A stretch of 64,000 nt of DNA from Hirudinaria manillensis (lineage: Eukaryota; Annelida; Clitellata; Hirudinida; Hirudinidae). A program made the translations under genes and the position numbers. Location of the stretch: assembly GCA_034509925.1 (NCBI GenBank), contig CM067533.1, forward strand, positions 3,672,535-3,736,534. The letters run 5' to 3'. Under the pieces are notes generated by a model. The model was given only the letters and a program-made list of their open reading frames with translations. It had not been told where the DNA came from and ran no database searches. Numbering within the stretch: position 1 is the first letter of the stretch; each line of letters starts with the position of its first letter. Shown here piece by piece: positions 1 to 13,510 of the stretch.

Positions 1-780
1 TTGGTGCTGAAAAGTTGAGGCTCTGCAATTAATAAAAATTACCTTAAACCACACTTTAAATGATTTCTGATGGATCCATCCTTGATTAAATAACATCGAA
101 TAATTTTCATGTTAACAAAATATTTTCTGGAAGTACTATATGAGAGATCTGCACATAGACAAACTATAATATTTTTAGTCAATAACAACTGTCATGATCA
201 TTATAGTATATAAACCACAACGTTAGGCATTTCAAATAACACTATCACAGTGTCATAAATCATAAACACATTAAAATAAAGCAACAAACATATTGAGAGA
301 CAAGCTGCACTCTTAGGATTTCCCAGTTTGAGTTGATGAACCAAATGCTGTCATCATCCCAAGGATCTCTGAACAGCTTGTTATCAGTGCCAAACAATTT
401 TACATGCTGGTATGAATACAAGTCACTGGATAGTTTTGGAGAATCAAGGTCTAAACGAAAGTATTTCGAGTTATTTTTGCATTATGAAATGGTTGAGTTA
501 AAATCGTGCGAGCCTTGCTTCGAACCTGATAAAACTATCCTGAGTTTCTCTATTCATGCGCACGTTTTTTTTTTGAAGACGAAATAGTATATAATTCAGC
601 AAAGAAAAAAATCGTAACTAACTCAACTTTACACAATATACTTACCCGTTTCTAAAGCCAGATCCCCGCTTGGAAGATTATCTAAACTCAATTTATATCC
701 ATCAAATTTTGGATTTAAAAGAGACCTGTCAACTACAATATCTTTCACGGCCATGAGTCTATATCTTCCAAAGAGGCGCC
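1..780 (-). CDS. Unrecognised gene, 5' part, runs off the left edge
   Basis: Two minus-strand segments look like coding exons joined in phase 1. The upstream one (about 780 to 647) contains an open frame with MAVKDIVVDRSLLNPKFDGY and a donor 'gtaagt' just below 647. The next (about 459 to 350) follows a 'tttcgtttag' acceptor and reads LDSPKLSSDL...KLFGTDNKLFRDPWDDD. A third acceptor-like 'attaattgcag' occurs near position 23, so the gene probably continues outside the window. The first exon has a possible acceptor 'ttctcctccag' upstream of the methionine, so the true start may lie further upstream. I do not recognise the family. It is a different gene from Twinkle, whose own last exon ends at 1841. 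Confidence 0.4.
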
Positions 781-1840
781 TGGAGGAGAATTAGATGAGT
801 GGACGAAAGCAAATGAGAGCAGAAAAGTAAACATGATTGAGAATTATTCTACTATAATCATTTTTTAGGCTTAGTTTTTGGCAAGCAAATAAAAATATTT
901 TTTAAATTTGTCCGAATTGATCCATATATGTATTCTTAAGTGACACATTGCTATACACATTTGAAGCTATAGCGATAGAAAAGATGGTAATGACATATTC
1001 CTCGACTTAGCATTATTACTATTAATATTAGGGGAGAGCGGGTTATGTCAATGTCGTTTAATTTCTTGATTAATGCGGAATAACCCTTGTAAAACTCCTG
1101 GGCTTCATCTATAATTTATACTTTGTTTTGTATAAACCACTTATTTTGATAAATATCTATTATAGCTGAGGGTAATCCAAATTCCATTCACAGTATAGAT
1201 TCATAATATCAATCGCTATTAAATATTTATAAGATCTGAAGCAGTAATTCCGTTACTTTAAGATTTGCTTAAGAATAATGAAATATCCAAGAATACCCAA
1301 TAGCCTATTTTGATACCCACATACAATTCTTGCGCTTCATGTACCGCAAAGCCACTGACAAACATGTAAATCATTGGGCTTCTTTATACTTCATAATGTT
1401 CAAGCTAAATCTTCATGATGACCTGAACATGAATGATGACATACAACTTACTATGCAGTTAAAAATTTAATAAAATAATATCCCAAGGCTCTGAGGTAAA
1501 CTACAGCTGTGAATTATTGGCTTCATTAGCTTTGGTAATACTTATCTTCCTTCACGCAAGTTGATATTTGATATATGTCAACTAATTAAAAATTAATTTA
1601 ATTAACAACCAATTAGCCATCATTAGTTGGTGGTTATAGAAATTGTTCAATGGTTAACAAAAAGCAATACAAAAAATAAAACAATATTCTCCAAACAATG
1701 AATTTGGTTTATATATTATTTATTATAAAATAAAATATAGCAAATTCAATCACAAAATTAGAACAACAATTTTCAATTTTATCTGATTAATGCAGTTTCA
1801 ATTGATCCTTTGTCAATTTTGATATTTTACGGGGCTCATT
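781..1840. other. Intergenic AT-rich sequence
   Basis: This stretch lies between the unrecognised left gene and the 3' end of the Twinkle gene. It is AT-rich with many stops in all frames. I see no supported gene, RNA or repeat in it; it presumably includes the Twinkle 3' UTR and the left gene's promoter. Confidence 0.6.
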
Positions 1841-4099
1841 TTATGGTCTTGAACTGACGAAACTCTGACATTTTTTATTAAATTGCATTTCAATTGTTCC
1901 CAGTTTTCCATTGTGACCATTTTTTGTAACCTGAAAATAAAGTATTCTGTGCTCTGATTTCCTGACAAATATGGATTACATTGGTTTATAGCTAATGTAT
2001 GACATCAGTGGACAAACATGTAATTGGACCCTCAGAATTTGAATGATAATATAGAACAAATTCAAATTATTTCAATAATTTTACAAGGTAACTTAATAAA
2101 AATAAATTCCACAAAATTTCTATTTCATCAATTTCTTCATAAATAGATTTCTATTTATCTATCAATATATATCTATTTATTTATAATATCTTATTTATGT
2201 ATCAATAGTTTCGTCACTCAAACTAATAAGAACAAGATAAAAGTTGCACATAACGTTTATCCAAATTATTGATTATTTGATTATTATTATTATTATTGAA
2301 ATAAGATTAATTTAACTTGCTACTTTAGATTGATATAGATTAATTAGAAATACAGAAATACCAATAATGACAACATTAATATATGGAAAATAATAAGTTA
2401 AACTACCTGGATATATGTTTTCCCCTTTTTTGTTTCAGAGGTATGAATTAAAAGAACATTATCAACCTCTTGAAGTTCCTTCTCATTTTGGAAAACTGAT
2501 AAAGGTGTTAACATTTCCATTGATTCCTTCACACAAATTAAAATAATAATACTTCACTTATGATGTCATAACATACAAACATTGTATCCTTATTAGCAAA
2601 TGCATATGGTGCTCAAACCTAACCTCATGTGGATGTATTACAAGGGTGATATGGCAATTTGCTTGCTCTGCAATGTTTTTGAAGGCACTAATAACTTCCA
2701 AATTTGAACCACTCTCGTTGAGGTCAGACATGCATTGTAAGCTATCAATCACTACATGATTTATTTCGTGAATGTACACAGAATGCTTCACAACCTTAAA
2801 AATATAATAAGTTAAAAATAAATAAGTTAACAAGCCACGAAAACTAACGCGGTCAATCCCGTTACAGTTTTTAAAAAAACTCTTACATCTAAAATTTGTT
2901 GCAAACTGTTTTCTCCTGCAAACGACATAAAATACAATGGCAGCTTGGAAAAACCATTGTAAAATTCTTCAAATTTTTCAACATTATTTTCTAGATCTAT
3001 CCTAAAAATTAAGAAACAAATAAAAGTCTAATCATCAATCACATCGATATCAATCAACAGCAAATACGTTATATAACTACATGCTAACATATAAGCTGAT
3101 AATTCCATTCTAAGAAAGTACACGCAGAGGTAAAGAAGGCAGATGCCCTCATCTTAAATTCCAACATCAATATTTATTAAGGCTTACCATAACTTTATCA
3201 AAGAAAATTACAACAGATGATTCAAAAGCATAATGATCAGCAATAACTCAATTAATATTATAAACAACGAATATAAATACAAACTGTGAATATTGATTGA
3301 GCATAACTTTCATGAGGTGAACGTTGTTAACTTCAAAACTTCCCCATATTGTCTTGATCTTAATAAATAGTAATTTTCATCTAAATCAATTTTTAAAAGC
3401 AAGAGTGTCATTTTCAGAAAAATTATCTCTTTCTATACAAGTTATATCATGTGCAAATATCCTTCAATTGTAGAACCATATTTCACCCACTCCTCTCATG
3501 GCTAGATCCAATGAGTATTCACTGACAAATGTTGTTTTTCCACAACCAGTTTTGCCACTTAAGACTGTCAGCTCCCCCATCCTATGACCATTGAGTAATG
3601 AATTCAGTTTTGGAAATCTTTGCCATTGTATACCAGTCTGTGTTTAAATTGTAGACAAAAAAATTTACCATAATATGATAGTCTTTCATCATATATAATC
3701 AGGTGATGTCTTCTATTTTCACTCCACCTCCATTGTGCAATGCAATATTACTAAATTGTATATCTATTTTCCAGTTAATACTATGTCGCTGGATATAAAA
3801 TAATGATAAAAGTTCTTGGAATAATGCTCATCTAAAGTTGGACAATAATTTAAATGGTTATAATAAAACGCACTCTTTTGCTCGATATACGAGACTTTCA
3901 GTGAAAACACAATAAAGTATTGGTTGTAATAATATATCGACAAAAAAACAACCTTTGTTTGGTCATCGTCATAGCCGTTCACTTTTTGAATAGAACCTCC
4001 AACATCTGCGCATATATTAAGTTTTCTTGCAATGTACTTAAAATAGACACTCGCAATCTCATTCTTTGAGACCGATCTAAACACTTTCGGAAAATTCAT
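1841..4099 (-). CDS. TWNK: Twinkle-type mitochondrial replicative DNA helicase, short form
   Basis: This encodes a RecA/DnaB-fold (SF4) 5'-3' helicase related to Twinkle, which unwinds mitochondrial DNA ahead of polymerase gamma. Exons on the minus strand: 4099-3953, 3637-3491, 3358-3285, 3001-2887, 2794-2624, 2526-2407, 1930-1841. The phases fit exactly, giving 287 aa. Visible motifs: [12 protein letters not shown] then [17 protein letters not shown] (Walker A), TIWGSFEV with the catalytic Glu, [18 protein letters not shown] (Walker B), [11 protein letters not shown], and EVDNVLLIH. These align in order with the Twinkle helicase domain. Vertebrate Twinkle is about 680 aa with a primase-like N-terminal half. 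Here the methionine exon supplies only 49 residues that I cannot match to that half, although it joins the helicase in phase 0. The motif before VDNV lacks the usual Gly-Ser. It could be a short paralogue, or the true 5' exons may be missed. Confidence 0.85.
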
Positions 4100-4677
4100 G
4101 AAAAAAAAATTAAATCCCCGCCAAAGCTCAAACGAGACCCGTGTCTAGCGTGTCAAGTTCCATTTATTTACCACAAAAATTGAAAAATGGATTTCTACTT
4201 CAAAGCCATAGCATTCTTAAAATTACAAATCAATTATATTTTAAATAATAGCTAGTGAGTCAATAAACCTAAAAATAATAAGGGTGACCTAATGTCCACG
4301 CACACTTTGCATAAAACTAAACTGGGGGCTATAAACCGTTTGGGGGCTTGCCAACTTATACGACTGGAAATCTGGAACGGCATCAAAATTACGCGGCATA
4401 AGGAACAAACCCCAAAAATGCCAAGCGAATCAAACTGACACCGCGGCGCGACTACCCAGCGGGAGTCCAACAACGGGCAACTCACGTGAACATTGCATTT
4501 TGTCAAAACACTTAACGATGAATTCAGCCATCAACAACGCTTCCTTCGGAGTAAGTGAATAATAAATTATAAGGACAACATTTTCAAAACTGAGGTACTA
4601 GTAAGAACACTCAAAGTCACTGTAGAACAAAACTTGAATAATCACAATAACATAGAATATCCAGTTTCAATGTGAAT
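4100..4677. other. Intergenic region between TWNK and DUS3L
   Basis: Short gap between the first found Twinkle exon and the DUS3L stop codon. It carries open frames on both strands but no splice-consistent or recognisable coding sequence. If Twinkle has a longer amino end, its missing exons would have to lie here or beyond DUS3L; I did not find them. Confidence 0.5.
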
Positions 4678-7518
4678 CTATTGAAAGGAATTGGCTTTGT
4701 GTTTTGGTAAAAATGAAAATCCAACAGGCACAGGTCCCAAGAGCATCTCACTGGAAAATCAAAATTTGCTTAAAACAAATCTATGCGAGTATTAATTTAG
4801 TAATACTTACCTAATTTTAATCCAATCAGCACAATTTGGGCTGCTCAGCAATGTTTCTAGATCATTCCTACCAAAATATGGCAATGGTTTCTCATTGATC
4901 TTCTGAGGAAGTCTTTCAAGCAATCCCACAGGAACATATCTTAATTAATTAATTAAAGCATTTTGGTTGTAAATTAATTATGCAAAGTATTCCATAGAAC
5001 AAATAAATATTTTTTAAGTCTAAATTCTCACCTGTGGGTAAAAGAAAGCCACTCAAGCAAGAATTTCCGTGTGTTTGAGACTCCCTGTTTATCTGAGCCC
5101 CAGTGTTCCAGTCCATAATTAACAAACTGCTTATAAATATCAAATCTCTCAGAAGCAGATATGTCCCAAGTCCTTCTCTCTTGTATTTCAGTAAAAATCC
5201 ATGGTTTGATTAGGGCACCTCTATAGGTCAACCAAAACAAAATTAAGAATCCATTATACATCAATAACATAATGACTTCCTAATAGCAATTGAACAATTT
5301 TTTTAACCTTGCAATCAGAGCTCCATCAACATTTGAATTCTCTAAACACTGATAATAGAACTCTTGTGACAGTACATCTCCATTACCTAAAATGTTAAGA
5401 CACAGCAATGGTAATGTACAAAATGCATGCATGATTTTAACAAATGGCTTGTTTTCTGGATGCTCACCAAATATTGGAACTGGCTTAACAATATCAGCAC
5501 AGGTTTTGATGTAATCCCAATCAGCAAGTTTGGTATACCTTTGTTCTCTTGACCTCCCATGGATCTTTAATGGAAAATTAGGATCAGATTGATGCAACTT
5601 CGATCATTGACTTTCCAACACTCACCGTCACAAGCGACAATCCCCAGTCTTTTACTTTTGGCATGAGCAGGTGAGCTATGTTCTTGTTGTCATGGATACC
5701 CGTACGCATCTTCAAGGTGACCGGGCAGTTGGCAACATTTTGGACATTCTTCACCAGACTCTCTAGCTTTCCACTTCTTCCCATCATTGCACAACCATCT
5801 CCCTGGTAATGTAACAACGAGCAGACAAAGTTAAGTGTCAACTTATCAGGTCAGAAATACTCCTCTCATTCTATTTAATAGAACCACAAACCCTTTTTAT
5901 GATGAAGTCAATAGGACATCCAATGTTGATGTCAATAAAATCAACATTCATTTCCTGGCAAATAACTTGAGCTGCCCTGCTCACGCAATCAGGATGCGAA
6001 CCGCAGAGCTTTGAAACACGCAAATCAATGAGATTCAAATGATAAAAATCAGACGATCAATCTACAGGGAGCAGAAATCTACCTGCACTCCAAAGATGGT
6101 CTCTGATGGGTGCCTTTTCAGCAGGGCCCACTCAGAACACTGACCCTGTAGAATGTTCGAGGAAACTGCCATCTCACCACATGTCACTTCTGCTCCCAAA
6201 CCTCTACAAATCCTCCTGAATGGTAAGTTCCCAACCTAAATCAAAATTCATACAATTATAAATTCAAACCATTACTTATGAACTGTTCTGAATTTTTGAA
6301 TGATTTCAATTCAGTAATAATAAAGTATCAAACTAACTGTGGTTAAAGGTGCCAAGTACAATTTGCCTCTGAAGTCAATCTGAAATTAATTCAAATATAA
6401 AATAATGGCATAAACGGGAATATAACTTCAAACAAACAAACCGTTTTCTTCTCACTCGGTCGTAGTTTGATAACATCCTCATCGGTCCAACATCCCATTG
6501 TGCGACAAGTTTCTTTTGGTGCACTGAGTGAATCTGTTGATATCATACTGTGACTGTCCTGTGACTTACTCAACTCTGTTGCTAATTCTTCGTTATTATC
6601 AACTGATTGTTCTTGTTGATTCAAGCCATCACAAACTTTCTGCTTCTTGTTATTCTCTGGCTCTGCAAATGAATACTCTCGCTTCCTTAGGCGAATTTGC
6701 AGATCTTTTGGAAAAATATTCAATACAGATTTCCTGATTTTGCTTGGGTCAAACAAATCCAGATTGGTCAGGTTTTCATGAAATATGTTCACATGCTGAG
6801 ATCTAAACATGCATGTAACACCATACGGGCAATAACCAAATGTCTCATAGCAGTAACAAGGCCCTTTCAACTCCTCTGGATTTTCCTTGAGGAATTTATC
6901 AACATCATGACTAAATTTACATTTTTCATTAAAGGAACACTCTCTCCCTCCTATAATACTAGGACACAATTTGTCGCAATCTTGTGGTCGTCTATAAATA
7001 AATTTATCACCAGTTGATATATCAGGCAAACAAAATAATACGAAAAGCAGAAAGATGCAAACTTTTCAATCGGTCTGTGTTTGTTTTTCCCTCTCAATTT
7101 CCTTTTGGCATGTCCTTTATCATGTGTTTGTTTTTCGGATTTTTCGCTAGTTATTACTTCAAGAATGTCATCTACAGCCTTTTTAGGTACGTGAGTTGGA
7201 TCAAAGCTTGGTTTATGATCGATTTTCAAGTATCTGTAAAACCAAACAAGTGAAAGTACAGACTATTCTCAATTTATAAATAATTTACATCATTAAAACG
7301 TCATATCTTGTAATAATGTGAAATAAACAGTATAAAACTAAAATCCAGATGGTAACTAATTCCACCAATTATTTTACGATCGAAAGGCCTAGGAACATTT
7401 TGAGTACTAATTTAAATCCCAATAAGACAGAATTGAATAATTACTCTTTTTTTATGGGTGCAAAACCCTTTTTGAGCGCTGCCTCATCGGTGTCCAACAT
7501 TTCCAAATCCAGAAGCAT
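4678..7518 (-). CDS. DUS3L: tRNA-dihydrouridine(47) synthase 3-like
   Basis: This FMN/NADPH-dependent enzyme reduces uridine 47 in the variable loop of tRNAs. Twelve minus-strand exons join in phase: 7518-7445, 7233-7063, 6991-6442, 6379-6338, 6235-6083, 6008-5892, 5802-5626, 5564-5468, 5386-5308, 5220-5032, 4939-4811, 4750-4678. Together they give 616 aa (human about 650). The N-terminal part has two CCCH zinc fingers (around [20 protein letters not shown] and [16 protein letters not shown]). The TIM-barrel DUS domain follows: [37 protein letters not shown] (usually GGGCALM), [29 protein letters not shown], and GLEHWGSD near the C-terminus. The catalytic Cys is in TCGEMAV or GCPID as in the family. 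The protein ends with LPKHKAN. The start is the first ATG of exon 1, whose APIKK matches the human APIKR. Several introns are only 50-100 nt. The RPSA-like pseudogene starts about 330 bp away on the opposite strand. Confidence 0.96.
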
Positions 7519-7849
7519 ACGACAGACGATATTGAAGTTGTATTTATTGTCAAAACACACATAGAGAATATAATTTTTCCAAAAAAAGAGCAAAAACATT
7601 TTCAGTGTCTTGCAAAAACTTTATAAAATATAAGAAATACGTATGAAAATTTAAAAAAAATTAACTTATCAATTTTACAGAAATGTTGGTCAAGCTAAAT
7701 GAACAAATACATCACTAAGATTTGTGAGTATTCCAGCCAAACCTAGTTTGAATGAGCAGATGGATGGATGGATGAAGAAGAGGACGACGACGACGATGGC
7801 GCCGCGTTGAAACTTCATCGTTGGCTGTTGCAATTTCCTTTTTTTTTTA

Positions 7850-8457
7850 TTTCCGTCATTTCAACGTCCCTGTCATCGCCCTCTGCGACGCTGACTCGCC
7901 GCTGAGATTTGTCGATGTTGTGGTTCATTGCGATACCAAGGTGAGGCTTCGTTTGGAGAGAAAAGTGAGCAGTGGTGATCCATTTTGGTCTTTCATCGCG
8001 TTTTCTGATTTTTAGTCCGATAATTCTCTGGGTCTGATCTGGTGTATGCTTGCCGGGAAAGTTCTGCGCGTGAGGGGAGTCATCAGCCTTGAACTCGAGT
8101 GGGAGGTCATGCCTGACTTGTTCTTCTACAGGAACCCAGAAGAGGTGAGTGCCCTGACCTTTGAGCTCATTGTTAAGTCTGATTGATCGAGTCAGTAAAT
8201 ACTCAACAAAATGTTGTGGCAGATGGCCAAGCAGGAACAGACCAACGAGGAGTAGGCTCGTATCATTATGGAAGAACAAGTGCCGATCGTAAGAAGTTAA
8301 TTACGTTTTTATTCGTTTCATTGATGTCAATTCGATAAACGCTCTTTATTGCAGACTGAGTAGGTGAATGAGACCCATCAACGAAGCATGGTCGGGCGAA
8401 ACTGCGGCAACTGATGACTGGGCTTCCCCAAAGGAGGACGACTGGATCGCTGCCTGA
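7850..8457 (+). pseudogene. RPSA: Broken, intron-containing copy of ribosomal protein SA
   Basis: Segments match the C-terminal half of the 40S protein SA (laminin receptor): VPVIALCDADSPLRFVDVVV at about 7863-7925, [18 protein letters not shown] and [15 protein letters not shown] at 8016-8144, a short MAKQEQTNEE segment at 8223-8252, and a tail with DDWASPKEDDWIAA ending at the TGA at 8455-8457, like the WxxDW tail of RPSA. The segments are separated by intact GT-AG introns (7941-8015, 8145-8222, about 8289-8354), so this is a DNA-level duplicate, not a processed cDNA. It is broken. The first ~100 codons (the RPS2-fold start) are absent, no acceptor precedes the first segment, an in-frame TAG stands at 8253-8255, and the last segment needs a frame change. 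A functional RPSA gene must lie elsewhere. Confidence 0.8.
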
Positions 8458-9402
8458 GTGCAGGTGGAAAGTTCGTGATGAAAATATATAATCATGTCTC
8501 ATGCATTTTGTGTTTAATTCTTCTCTTCAATTTTGTATTCTGCATCTCGTGGTTTCATAGGGTGTTGGTCAAAAAGGTTTGGTGGAAAATGATAATTTAG
8601 TTGGTGTTATTGTTAAATTTGGCTGTTTCTGTAATTATGAGGAGTTGTCGGGTCAATTAGAGCGATATTCTGCTTTTCTGTAATTTGTAGAGGTTGCATA
8701 TGGCATTGGAACGACATCTATGCCGCAGCAACAATTTTGCATGAGGCTCTGTTGCTAGAGTATTTTTTACCGAGCAATGTTTCATAATCATGTGCCTTTT
8801 AGTGGATTTTCTTAAATCTGTGTTTGTGAGTGTTTCATTTGAACAATGAGTTGTGTTTGATTCCATTTTTCTAACAATAAATAAATAAATTTGTTCACAA
8901 TCTTCGGGATGGTGAGAAGTTTACCAAAAAATTAAATTAATGAATGATGAGGATTGTTTCAGAAAATGTGTTCTATTTAGTCTTATAGTCTGTCTTCTGT
9001 GGTGCTTTGCCACATTGGCTTTGGTCGTGATGATGACAGTTCTGTCATCTGTCTGTCTTCATGTTGCTACTACAATCTGCCAATTTGACTTCACTCGCAC
9101 CACTTTAAGAGAACAACGTTATCCCAACTCAGTTGGACTTTTCATGAATTAACCAACTAAACATAAATTAAGCACCAATCCTGCAGAAGCTGTGGACTGG
9201 CTTAGACTAAGGCTTAGGCTTAATTTATGTGCTCAAATGCTTAGGCATTATCACATTACTATCATATTTTTAGTGATTTATGTCGATCAAGTGAAGCCAG
9301 AAAGCTGAAGCAGCTGGGAGCCAGTCTCGGTTCATCGAGTTTTGCATTACAGATAAATGTAAAAGCGGTGCGAGTTAAAATGATTCGAATTAAAAATTGA
9401 TG
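8458..9402. other. Non-coding, nothing recognised
   Basis: AT-rich sequence after the RPSA copy. A 70-codon plus-strand frame at 8940-9152 has a hydrophobic stretch (VLFSLIVCLLWCFATLALVV) but no relatives I recognise and no supporting splice pattern, so it is not called. No repeat or RNA gene is seen. Confidence 0.5.
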
Positions 9403-9561
9403 CTATCCACGATTATTATGAATTCCTTCATCGGGGTACTCATAAATTTTAATCACGGGCGAGGGGCTTCGCACGGGTCGTCGTGGCTCTCCGTCGCTGT
9501 CGCAAGCCGCGTTCCAGTCCGGTTCGCAGAGACGTTCCTGAACGGAAACAGGTCCGCCTAG
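9403..9561 (-). pseudogene. Degenerate Kazal-like exon (remnant of the Kazal family)
   Basis: A minus-strand exon-like segment starts after the acceptor 'aaaatcctag' in phase 1, the same phase as exon 2 of the three Kazal genes further right. It is GC-richer than its surroundings and ends at a TAG near 9403. It reads VQERLCEPDWNAACDSDGEP..., which fits the Kazal core C2-x7-C3-x-SDG. The expected C1, C4 and C5 are missing, and a Pro/Arg/Glu-rich end with IYEYPDEG follows. No signal-peptide exon was found upstream. It may be a decayed or strongly diverged paralogue, or an unrelated terminal exon with a chance match. Confidence 0.35.
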
Positions 9562-10449
9562 GATTTTAAAAGTAATCTCTTTTATCCGTAACATTGAAAA
9601 CTGCAAAACACTGTTCATCTGAGATTGAATGTCCAGAATCTAATTCCTGTTACTTTTTATTGGCTGTCCTCTTTGCAAGCAGACTCGAGTTTTTGGCCTT
9701 TCTTTGCTCGGCAATTGTTTTTAATTCTCAAAGAGCAGGATGAAAATTGAGGAACATAGGTTTCTTTCAAAGATGGATTCATGACCTTGATGTTCAGAAT
9801 TTATCCGATGGAGTTCGTACCTTGATGTGCTTTTACGTATCCCTTTACAGGGACGGTTGCAAGATTTTTACAGTGCTATTTATAGGGCCACTGACAGATT
9901 ATAGGGTCAGAGGTTTATAATTTGGGTGGTGGAATATTTAAATAATTTAATAATTTATTTAAATAAATTTAAATAATTAAATAATTTAAATACATTTTCT
10001 GTGCACCCTTGCCACAAAGTGAATATTTTTCAATAATCCACGAATATTAATTTTAATTTTTGTTTCATAATTAACTTTTTTTCTGTTTTATTTTGAGATT
10101 AAGTTTTAGCTCTTTAACTTTTAGCAGATTCACAAAGTATGAGTGCCGGTTGTGCACGACTGAACGCGGTTGAGCATCTATTTTTCTTAACACGGATCAA
10201 CAGCAATAATTCAACATCAACAACAACAAATCAATACCAACAACTGAATTTAGTTTTTTGTTCACCTCCCTCTGAGGAAGCTGTCAATTACAAGTTCGAA
10301 AAACTTGGCGATAATTAGGCGGACATTATAAATAAAATAATTAGCAACAGCCATCATCATCATCATCATCAAAAGCACCAGTATCGTCATCAGCGTTGTT
10401 TTGATACTTCGAGTCTTTTGTCTTCGTCTTCTAAAACCTCAAGGGAATT

Positions 10450-12304
<1,855 letters not shown>

Positions 12305-12363
12305 GCTTTCAACTTTGCAAAGCTCCCCACGAGTAGTACCGGAATAATATCGGACCAAAAGTA

Positions 12364-12371
12364 CTTATAAA
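12364..12371 (-). promoter_or_regulatory. Candidate TATA box of the Kazal/poly-Asp gene
   Basis: TTTATAAG on the minus strand, about 60 bp upstream of the ATG at 12304, preceded by a short (GGCT)n run. Position and spacing suit a TATA-driven, short-leader gene. Confidence 0.5.
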
Positions 12372-12841
12372 CTGGCTGGCTGGCTGGCTGTGTTTTCTAC
12401 TACGCTGTGCGTGTAGATTCTTCTGTTTAATTGGATTATTTTTGTTTCTAGTTAATTGGTAGGATTTTGCTGCCTCTGTCTGTTTTAGAGATTTAGAGAT
12501 CGACGTTTGTTGACCTTCTGCAACTCTTCCTGAACTGCATTGTCTTGTGACACATGGCAGACATCAAATACGATTTGCAAAACAAACTCTCCAAGTTTTC
12601 ATCGATGTGTTGTTGTTGTTGTTTCATTTCAGGCCACTATCTTTGATCTCTTATTTGGCACAATTGTTGTAAAATTATTGAAAGATCGCATTTTGAAGTC
12701 TTTTATTTTATGTTGCCGTAAGAATGTGATATGAGCGAGTTAAGGTAATTCAAATTATATTACTAGTTAATGTTTAGACTATTTCGAATTTTTTCCCGGA
12801 TAATTTTAGAACCTCCATAATGTGTAAGGTGAGTTGACCTT

Positions 12842-13510
12842 ATGTTGATGTATACAAACACGAGCATGAACAAAACATACGAAAGCATATTCCAAATTCC
12901 AGAACACATCGGCCACGACTGCGTACTGATCATAAATAATCTCCACTATGATATAACAGCAGAGTTGGAAGAGCAATTCAAAAACGTTGTACCAACATCT
13001 TGACTTTCACTAATCGCGTTGTGTCAGTATATCCTTATTAGTTTGAGACAGTAAATAAGAGAAGTTTTAGCTACGAAGAAAAGTTAATTTTATGGGGAAA
13101 ATGGACAAGGTGTCGAGGTGAAGACATCATTTACGACGATTACTCATCCTCTGACCAGGAACAACGACCCCGTAATAAAGACCGCCGCGAACAGTGGAGA
13201 AGAAGTTACTTTAAAGAATTGTACCGAGCCTCCAGATTAGGTCGAATTCATCCATTCGAACTGGAACATTGGACTAGGAATACGATACGGATTGCCAGTT
13301 CAAGTCAGAGTCCTCAAGGGCCCAGATCCAAATCCGGTCAAAGATTGATTGTCGGTCAATCGGAATTAGATCACATCCTCTACGTTACAAATCTGAGCTC
13401 GGAAGCCACAGCGGATGATCTGAAAAACTATTCCCTAGGAGTGTTCCTGTCTTGAAAGCCTCAGTCTTTCATCATCAACTAGGAATCAGCACCGACACAG
13501 GTATTGCGAC
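12842..13510 (+). pseudogene. Two RRM-like coding fragments, apparently broken
   Basis: The first fragment (12842-13003) reads VLIINNLHYDITAELEEQF, an RNP2-like start of an RNA-recognition motif, and then meets a TGA. The second (about 13070-13500) follows an acceptor-like 'gaagttttag'. It is rich in Arg, Ser and Glu (e.g. DDYSSSDQEQRPRNKDRRE) and reaches LYVTNLSSEATADDLKNY, another RRM start. Here the frame breaks: FPRSVPVLKASVF continues in a different frame after the codons at about 13427, up to a donor-like 'gtattg' at 13501. This suggests a decayed gene for a two-RRM RNA-binding protein. A live, highly diverged gene with unrecognised introns is the alternative. Confidence 0.4.

Noticed and set aside
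6528-7253. Three plus-strand frames across the DUS3L exons
   Set aside because: Shadows of the antisense DUS3L coding exons, which match the family along their whole length.
8940-9152. 70-codon hydrophobic plus-strand frame
   Set aside because: Could suggest a small membrane protein, but there is no conserved motif, splice support or clear promoter.
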